Source: CAILZL01 sp049840395
Lineage (GTDB): Bacteria; Pseudomonadota; Gammaproteobacteria; Steroidobacterales; Steroidobacteraceae
Reading direction: 5' to 3'
Assembly: GCA_049840395.1 (NCBI GenBank)
Contig: JASGLD010000002.1
Span: forward strand, 308,413 to 372,412
Length of the DNA stretch: 64,000 bases
Shown here: piece by piece, positions 54,381 to 64,000 of the stretch
Position numbering within the stretch: the stretch's first letter is position 1
How the letters are laid out: the number at the start of each line of letters is the position of its first letter
The notes under the pieces: model-generated
Seen by the model: the letters and a program-made list of their open reading frames with translations, nothing else
Database searches by the model: none
What the model was told of the DNA's origin: nothing
Position numbers and translations under genes: made by a program

Positions 54381-54602
54381 ATGCAGAAACTTCACCTCGT
54401 GATGGGTGGCCGGGTCAAAGATCCGCGCAGCGCTCGAATTCGCCGATCTGAACGAGCTCGATCTCGTTGGCGTCTACCCCGACTACGCCGCAGCCGAAGA
54501 CGCATGGCGTTCGTCCGCGCAGCGTACGGTCGACGATGCCGAAATGAAGTATGTGATCGTGCACCTTCACCGCCTGCTCAGCCGGACCAGCCGGAAGCCT
54601 GA
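54381..54602 (+). pseudogene. DUF4170-like small protein, two compensating frameshifts
   Basis: The start MQKLHLVMGGRVKDPR is in one frame; LEFADLNELDLVGVYPDYAA and AEDAWRSSAQRTVDDAEMKY are in the next; the ending PDQPEA with its stop is back in the first. One frame change lies near 54,428 and the other near 54,580. The reconstructed protein of about 74 residues matches the small DUF4170 proteins of alphaproteobacteria, of unknown function. The two shifts look like sequencing errors. Confidence 0.7.
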
Positions 54603-54638
54603 ACAGGGCTTCCCGCTTCCAACAGGCAAGCGGATACG

Positions 54639-54670
54639 AAAAAGGCCGACTTTCGCCGGCCTTTTTTTTT
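54639..54670. terminator. Bidirectional rho-independent terminator
   Basis: Stem AAAAAGGCCG (54639-54648) with CGGCCTTTTT (54657-54666), loop of 8 bases, T run to 54670. It separates the convergent DUF4170-like gene (+) and greA (-). Confidence 0.88.
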
Positions 54671-54690
54671 ATCTGCGATACAGGACAAGA

Positions 54691-55169
54691 TCAGATGAAC
54701 TCGATCTTCTGCACGAGATAGAACTTGTCGCCCGAGGGAACGGTCACTTCGACCTCGTCCTCGACCTTGCGGCCGATCAGCGCCTTGCCCAGCGGCGAGT
54801 TGTAGCTGATCCGGCCGACCTTGGCGTCGGCTTCGTAGGGGCCGACGATCTGATACTTCACCGGCTTGTCGTCATCGTCGAGCAAGGTGACGGTGGCGCC
54901 GAAGATGATCTTGTCGCCCGAAAGCGTCGCGGGATCGATGATCTGCGCGCGGCGTGATCTTGTCTTCGAGATCGGCGATCGTCGCCTCGACCTGGCCCTG
55001 ACGTTCCTTGGCCGCATGATATTCGGCATTTTCCGAGAGGTCGCCATGGGCGCGCGCTTCCTCGATCGCATCGACGATCCGGGGGCGCTCTTCGCGGAGC
55101 GCCTTGAGTCTCGGTGGTCAGCTTCTCATAGCCTTCGGCGAGCATCGGCAGCTTTTCGATACTTGCCAT
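54691..55169 (-). pseudogene. greA: Transcription elongation factor GreA, two frameshifts
   Basis: GreA rescues backtracked RNA polymerase by stimulating transcript cleavage. The start MASIEKLPMLAEGYEKLTTE is at 55169 in one frame. The coiled-coil part follows in other frames. The C-terminal domain (ATLSGDKIIFGATVTLLDDD to GDKFYLVQKIEFI) reads cleanly to 54691. One extra base near 55,108 and another near 54,950 explain the breaks; with both removed the protein has the usual ~158 residues. Probably sequencing errors. Confidence 0.85.
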
Positions 55170-55279
55170 CATACTCACTTCCTTCTGCCCTCCGCAGCAA
55201 ACCGTGGACTAGTTTCCTGCCCCGCCCCCGGAAATTGGGCGCCAGCGATCTGCTGCGATGTCGGGAAGGCAAATCGATT

Positions 55280-58621
<3,342 letters not shown>

Positions 58622-58668
58622 GGGCTGTCCTGGGGTGTCCTGTGTGTCTTGTATGCGGACCTGGCGGC

Positions 58669-59049
58669 CTATGGCCACCAGTTCGCCGAAACGCCTTGTC
58701 CCAGTAATCCGGGCCTTCGGCTTTGGCTTCTGAGAATGATGGGGTTGGCGTCCTGTTCCTCGCGGATCACCGCCCTGAACCGGTCAGCCTGAAACCTGGT
58801 GCATTCGAGCCGCCGTACTCGCCCTCCGTGGTCGACCAGGCGCCCGTTTCGAGCATCCGGTCGATGAAGGCCTTGCCGGCTTCCTTGGAGTGCTTGCGCA
58901 CCTTCGGCCGAACTTGCGAACGGCAACGAGATCTTGTCCTCGAAGATGAGCTGCAGTTCACCGTAAGGATAGAACCGCGGCGCAACCGAGAGTTCGGCAG
59001 CCTGTCCGGCAACGTAGTAGGCGATCATGTGGTCGATAAGAGCGGTCAT
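58669..59049 (-). pseudogene. Small conserved sphingomonad-type protein between carB and carA, frameshifted
   Basis: From the ATG at 59049: MTALIDHMIAYYVAGQAAEL, then YPYGELQLIFEDKISLPFAS. The frame changes near 58,900 to KHSKEAGKAFIDRMLETGAW and again near 58,780 to VIREEQDANPIILRSQ. Reconstructed length about 120 residues; the exact 3' end is uncertain. No known domain is recognised. It lies between carA and carB on the same strand and could be co-transcribed with them. Confidence 0.5.
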
Positions 59050-59192
59050 TATTGGCACCTTCTTTGGTTTGGCCGCCGGATGCATAGGCAATGCGACCGT
59101 GCCGGGTCGAAATCTCCTTGTCCGCACCGGCAATGATCGCCGATGCGGGGACGACGCGCAGCGCGCAGCAGGAACCGACCCGCTGACGCCCA

Positions 59193-60359
59193 TCAGCCGA
59201 GCATCCCCACGAACTTCTCGAAGAGGTAGAAGCTGTCCTGCGGCCGGGGCGGGCCTCGGGGTGGTACTGCACGCCGAAGGCCTTCTTGCCCTTGATCGGC
59301 GATGCCGCAGTTCGAGCCGTCGAACAGCGAGACGTGCGTCTCCTCGATGTTGTCGGGCAGCGTCTGGTTGTCGACCGCGAAGCCGTGGTTCATCGAGGTG
59401 ATCTCGACCACGCCGTCGGCCAGACGCTTCACCGGGTGGTTGGCGCCGCGATGGCCCTGGTGCATCTTGGAGGTCTTTGCGCCGGCCGCGAGGCCGAGCA
59501 TCTGGTGACCGAGGCAGATGCCGAAGATCGGCACGTCACGCTCCAGCAGCGCCTTGATGACGGGCACGGCATACTCGCCGGTCGCCGCCGGATCGCCCGG
59601 GCCGTTCGAGAGGAACACGCCCGCGGGTTCAGCGCCAGGATGTCTTCCAGCGAGGTCTCCGCCGGGAACCACCGTGACGCGCGCACCGGCTTTCACCAGG
59701 TTGCGGAAGATGTTGTCCTTGGCGCCGTAGTCGATCGCGACGACGTGCGGCGGGTCATCGCGTCGGCGGCGGCGATAGCCCTGCCCCAGCGTCCAGGTCG
59801 AGCCTTCCCAGCCTTCCTGCCGGTTTGCGGCTGACGATCTTGGCGAGATCCATGCCTTCGAGGCCCGGCCATTCCTGCGCCTGCTTGAGCAGCGCGGGCA
59901 AGTCGAACCGCCCTTCGGGATCGTGGGCGATCACCGCGTTGGGCGCGCCCGACAGGCGGATGCGGCGGGTCAGCGCGCGGGTATCGACGCCGGCGAGGCC
60001 GATCTTGCCGTTGGCCGCCAGCCAGTCGCCGAACGTGCGTTCCGCGCGGAAGTTGGAAGGCTGCGGTCACTTCCTCGCGCACGATGCAGCCGACCGCGCC
60101 ATTGGACCTCGAATTCGAGTCTTCGTCGTTGATGCCGACATTGCCGATATGCGGGAAGGTGAAAGTAACGATCTGCCCCGCGTAGCTCGGGTCGGTCATC
60201 ACTTCCTGATATCCGGTCATGGCGGTGTTGAAGCAGACTTCGCCGACTGCCTCGCCGATGGCGCCGAAGCCCTTGCCCCAGATTACGGTCCATCTGCCAG
60301 GACGAGGACGCCGTCGCTCCATCTGGTTTGGGCGCAAGCGTAGATGCGGCGTCGGCCAT
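59193..60359 (-). pseudogene. carA: Carbamoyl-phosphate synthase small subunit, several frameshifts
   Basis: The glutaminase partner of CarB. It begins MADAASTLAPKPDGATA at 60359, continues in another frame with GEAVGEVCFNTAMTGYQEVM and QIVTFTFPHIGNVGINDEDS, and near the end has the class I glutaminase motif IFGICLGHQMLGLAAGAKTS with its nucleophilic cysteine, MNHGFAVDNQTLP and FYLFEKFVGMLG, stop at 59193. Reconstructed length of about 388 codons is normal. At least five single-base frame changes (around 60,290, 60,105, 60,055, 59,640 and 59,240-59,300) break it. Confidence 0.87.
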
Positions 60360-60518
60360 AGGGGTCGCTCCGTTCAAGGGTTTGACTATGTGTCGCTAAG
60401 GCCCGCCGGCTAGAAGTGGCTTGTGCACCGGCGTCAAGGCGCAACAGTTACAATTTGCATCGCAGACACACTTGCGCCGTCACCCGTTTTCCAAATCCAC
60501 AGAACAGAAAGAGAAACA

Positions 60519-60974
60519 ATGCTTCGCGATTTGATCAAGGCCGCCCAGATCACTGCGATGAAGGCAGGCGACAAGACCGCGTCTCGCCGCGGTCCGCCTG
60601 ATCCTGGCCAAGATCAAGGACCGCGACATCGAACTGCGCACCGCCGTCTCTTCCGGACGACGATGCGATGGTCATCGACGTGCTCCAGAAGATGGTCAAG
60701 CAGCGCCGCGAATTGATTCAGCATGTACGAAGAGGGTGGCCGCCACGAACAGGCCGCTGAGGAAAGGCCGAACTGGAAGTGATCGAGACCTTCCTGCCCG
60801 CAGCAGCTCTCCGAAGAAGAGACCAAGAGCCGCCATCGAGGCGATCAAGGCCGAAGTCGGTGCCGAATCGATGAAGGACATGGGCAAGGTCATCGCCGAA
60901 CTGAAGGCCCGCCATGGCAGCCGAACTCGACATGGGCAAGGCTTGCGGGCTGGGTGAAGGCGGCGCTGGCCTGA
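60519..60974 (+). pseudogene. GatB/YqeY domain protein, several frameshifts
   Basis: About 150 reconstructed residues of the GatB/YqeY family, which resembles the tail domain of GatB amidotransferase and may bind tRNA. The start MLRDLIKAAQITAMKAGDKT is at 60519; LILAKIKDRDIELRTAVSS, EEGGRHEQAAEE and MKDMGKVIAELKARHG follow in different frames; the end WVKAALA is at 60974. Frame changes are near 60,585, 60,650, 60,720, 60,760, 60,795, 60,830 and 60,915-60,945. It lies between carA (divergent) and dnaG, as in sphingomonads. Confidence 0.78.
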
Positions 60975-60977
60975 GTC

Positions 60978-60991
60978 GGGGGGGGGGGGGG
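60978..60991. repeat. Run of 14 G
   Basis: A homopolymer between the GatB/YqeY gene and dnaG. In this error-rich stretch its length is unreliable; it may be an inflated short G run. Confidence 0.6.
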
Positions 60992-61017
60992 CTTTTCGAC
61001 ACCAGAGCATAGGCGGC

Positions 61018-62895
61018 ATGGACCATGTATCACCCCAATGGCTCGACGAGCTTCGCACGCGGATAACGCTGTCACGTGATCGGCCGACTACCGCCTGCAA
61101 AAGGCGGGGCGCGAGTTCAAGGCCTGCTGCCCGTTCCACAACGAGAAAACCCCAGCTTCACCGTCAACGACGAGAAGGGCTTCTATCACTGCTTTGGCTG
61201 CGGCGCACATGGAGATGCGATCCGCTGGATGACTGACCATCAGGGCCTGTCGTTCATGGACGCGGTCAAGGAACTGGCGGCTGAAGCCGGATGGACGTCC
61301 CCGCCCCGATCCGCGCGCGGCCAAGGCGGCGGAGAAGCGCCTAGCTGCATGACGTGATGGCCGCGGCGCAGGAGCTGGTTCGTAGAGAACTCTCCTCGGC
61401 GCCGGAGGCGAAACGGCGCGTGCCTATCTGGCAGACGCGCGGGTTCGACGCCGACACCATCCAGCGCTTCGGCTTCGGCTATGCGCCCGAGGGCGCGGCA
61501 GGCGATGAAACAAGCGCTCGAGCAATTTCCCCGAGGCCATGCTGATCGAGGCGGGCCTGCGCATCGAGGCCGAGGCGGATCCCTACGATCGTTTCCGCGG
61601 GCGTCTGATGCTGCCGATCGAGGATGCGCGCGGGCGAGTGATCGCCTTCGGCGGGCGTATCCTGGACAAGGACAAGACGGACGCACCCAAAGTATCCTGA
61701 ACTCTCCCGACACTCCTTTGTTCGACAAGGGGCGCACGCTCTACAACCTGCATCGTGCGGCGCCCGCCTCGCGCCGAGTCGGGCCGGATGGTGGTGGTCG
61801 AAGGCTATATGGACGTGATCGCGCTGGCCGCCGCGGGCATCGGCGATGCCGTGGCCCCGCTGGGCACCGCGCTGACCGAACAGCAGATCGAGATGCTGTG
61901 GCGCCTGTGGAAATGCCGATCCTGTGCTTCGACGGCGATGCGGCGGGGCAGCGCGCGGCCATGCGGGCGGTGACGCGCGCCCTGCCCCTGCTGCGCCCGG
62001 GCCCATTCGCTTGCGGATCGTCCGCCTGCCCGTCCGGGCTCGATCCCGACGATCTCATCAAGGCCAAGGGCGCCCAGGCGATGGAAGACGTTTTGAGCGA
62101 GGCGAAGAGCCTGATTGAAGTGCTATGGGAAGTGGAACGCGACGCCCGGCTCACCACCCCGAGGACAGGCTGGCCTCAGGCACAGCCTGATGGCGCATGT
62201 GGATGCAATCCAGCACCCAGACATCGCCAGCCTCTACCGACGCGAGTGCAGCCGCTATTCCAATTCACCTTCCCAAGAACACAAAAACCGCTGGCAGCAG
62301 AGGCAGCAGTGAACAGCAGCCAAGATTTCAGGCCCCAACCGGTCAGCGCAGCAACGGTCATGGCGGTCAGAAGGTAGCTGGAGCCCGATGCCAGATCCAA
62401 TCCAATGTCTGGAAACGCCTGCGCAAAGCGATTGCAGGCAGCACAAGGGACGCGCTTTCCGCAGCCGTTCTGGCCAGCCTGATTCACTTAGCCGAACAGG
62501 ATCATACAGGCCATGCAGAGGGTTCTGGCCCACACCCAGCCTGGACCCCACCGTTTTGGTTGCTCTCAGATTGCTGCCACAGCCACGGAACCGCTTGAAA
62601 GCGCAGCTCTGCCTGCCATGTGGCCGATGATGAGCATGGAGATGCCAGGACACCGCAGAAATACTGAGGATGCACTTCAGTTCTGAATGCCAATGCAGCA
62701 CGGATGAGGCAGCAAGGATCTGTTGGCAGTGGATGTCTTCATGGAGACACCGGTTCTGGAAGCGGCATTGGCGCAAGCGACAACACAGATCAAAACGAAA
62801 CCTGCGACGATGTTTGCACAGCAGCGCCTCCTAGAGAAAGCTAAAGTGACAATGGCCTCAGGCAAATGGCGACAAGACAGGCGGCTTCGTCCTAA
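61018..62895 (+). pseudogene. dnaG: DNA primase DnaG, many frameshifts
   Basis: Primer synthesis at replication forks. It starts MDHVSPQWLDELRTRI at 61018. The CHC2 zinc domain reads FHNEKTPSFTVNDEKGFYHC then FGCGAHGDAIRW (61,130-61,235), the core has FDADTIQRFGFGYAP, and the TOPRIM domain has VVVEGYMDVIALAAAG (about 61,795) and CFDGDAAGQRA (about 61,925). The C-terminal helicase-binding region is recognisable only in fragments (RKAIAGSTRDALSAAVLASL; LEAALAQATTQIKTKP) and seems to end with a TAA at 62893-62895. About 626 codons reconstructed. From about 62,160 on there are also many substitutions. Confidence 0.82.
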
Positions 62896-64000
62896 TGCCA
62901 AAATCAGGCGGCAAGGGGATAACGGCAAAGAATGAGCAGACGACAACACCGGCGAACAGAACAACAACGCGCCGCTGATCGATCTCAATAAAGATTCGAT
63001 CAAGAAGCTGATCGCCCGGGGCAAGCGTCGCGGCGTGATCACTTACGACGAACTGAACGAAGCGCTTCCCCAGGACATGTCATCCGACCAGATCGAGGAC
63101 ATCACTCGGCTCTGAACGAGATGGGCGTCAACATCGTCGATAGCGACGAAGATGCCAACAATGAGATAACGCCGATTCCGACCCGTGATTCGGACAACGA
63201 CGATGCCGATGGTGATGGCGACGATGCGGGCCCGCGCATGGTCGTCGAGACCAAGAAGAAAGAAACGGTCGAGCGCACCGACGATCCCGTCCGCATGTAT
63301 TTGCGCGAAATGGGCGCAGTCGAACTGCTCAGCCGCGAAGGTGAAATGGCTATCGCCAAGCGGATCGAAGCCGGCCGCGACATGATGATTTCTGGGCCTG
63401 TGCGAAAGCCCGATCACCTTCCACGCGATCATCCAGTAGTAAGAAGCGCTACGACGACAGGGTCAATGCAACTGCGCGAGATCCTCGATCTCGACGCCAT
63501 GCTGTCCACACACCGAAAGCCTCATGAGGACACAAGCAGCCAAGCGGCGAAATAGCAAAAAGACCGCCGGCCCCTCGTTCAAGGACAAGGACGATTCCGA
63601 CGAGGACGACTCCGAGGAACTGGATGAGGATGGCAATCCGATCCCCAAGCGCGAAGCCGAAGAGAGAAAGGACAACACCCTCGCCTCGCCGATGGAAGCC
63701 GCACTGAAGCCGAAGACGCTGAAGTTCCCTCTCATCGCCACTGTGCAGCGTTCGAGGCACTGCAATCGGAGCGCCTCGAAACACTGGCACTAGGCATGGA
63801 TTGCACCACCAAGGAAGAGCAGTACCATGCACTACGCGAGGAACTGCAGCAGCGCAAGTCAAATCTGTGAAGTTCCACGCGACGAAGATCAAATCCCTTA
63901 TGACAACCCTTACACCTTCAACCGCCGCCTCACCACGCTGGGCAGCCAGATAGGTGCTGTTCAGGATCTATCGTGTTTCCCCTCTAACCTTAGCAATACA
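62895..64000 (+). pseudogene. rpoD: RNA polymerase sigma factor RpoD, partial and frameshifted
   Basis: The housekeeping sigma70. A likely ATG at 62895 overlaps the dnaG stop (TAATG). Region 1.1 reads APLIDLNKDSIKKLIARGKR (about 62,970) and GVITYDELNEALPQD, followed after a shift near 63,110 by NEMGVNIVDSDEDANNEITP. Region 1.2 is TDDPVRMYLREMGAVELLSR (about 63,280). The acidic insert DDSDEDDSEELDEDGNPIPK (about 63,590) is of the alphaproteobacterial type. Pieces of the non-conserved region continue to the window end, with heavy errors after 63,700. Regions 2 to 4 lie outside. Confidence 0.85.

Overview
The window is two unrelated pieces of bacterial genome joined end to end. Positions 1 to about 51,400 read as a well-assembled gammaproteobacterial chromosome (gene content: LolCDE, ComEC-ExbBD-MsbA-LpxK-KdsB, infC-rpmI-rplT-pheST-ihfA-merR, fused aspartokinase/homoserine dehydrogenase with thrB and thrC; my best guess is the Xanthomonadales/Steroidobacterales/Nevskiales area). 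From about 51,400 to 64,000 the genes are those of an alphaproteobacterium, most likely a sphingomonad: eno, a small envelope/stress cluster, greA, carB, carA, a GatB/YqeY protein, dnaG and rpoD. At the join thrC (+ strand) loses its last few codons and eno (- strand) loses its C-terminal third. Two essential genes are cut head to head with no mobile element between them. The simplest reading is a chimeric contig, not a gene transfer.

Left part, 1-14,600: 3'-5' exonuclease, rlmD, nagZ and a PAS/degenerate-GGDEF protein on the + strand; a secreted GH26 glycosidase, a DUF924 protein, trhO and mfd on the - strand; then a chemotaxis receptor. mfd carries one single-base deletion near 9,677. Three copies of a G/C-rich intergenic repeat lie here, two of them bounded by about 22-bp terminal inverted repeats. 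14,700-27,500: lolC/lolE/lolD (lipoprotein export), DUF2062, comEC, exbB/exbD, msbA, lpxK, a Trm112-like protein, kdsB (lipid A and KDO supply), a small unknown protein, ppnP and a YccA-type membrane protein. 27,750-35,000: tRNA-Ser, a large secreted DUF11/SdrD-like protein, a REC-GAF-histidine kinase with a small partner, modBC without modA, and a second histidine kinase. 35,000-43,300: queF, tRNA-Val, the translation operon thrS-infC-rpmI-rplT, pheST-ihfA-merR and tRNA-Pro. 43,700-51,400: an MFS transporter, an ATPase-FHA fusion and the threonine operon.

Right part: the first 3 kb reads cleanly, but from about 54,400 onward almost every gene is broken by single-base insertions or deletions, increasing towards the right end. 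Conserved residues continue intact across the frame changes in genes that cannot all be dispensable (carA, carB, greA, dnaG, rpoD), so these are best read as sequencing errors in a low-coverage contig end. I mark such genes with their full reconstructed span.

No CRISPR array, prophage, integrase, secretion-system cluster, restriction system or biosynthetic cluster was seen, and I found no convincing undescribed system. The most useful results for a reader are the chimeric join, the repeat family, the ATPase-FHA fusion, the modBC-kinase arrangement and the ATC start of infC.
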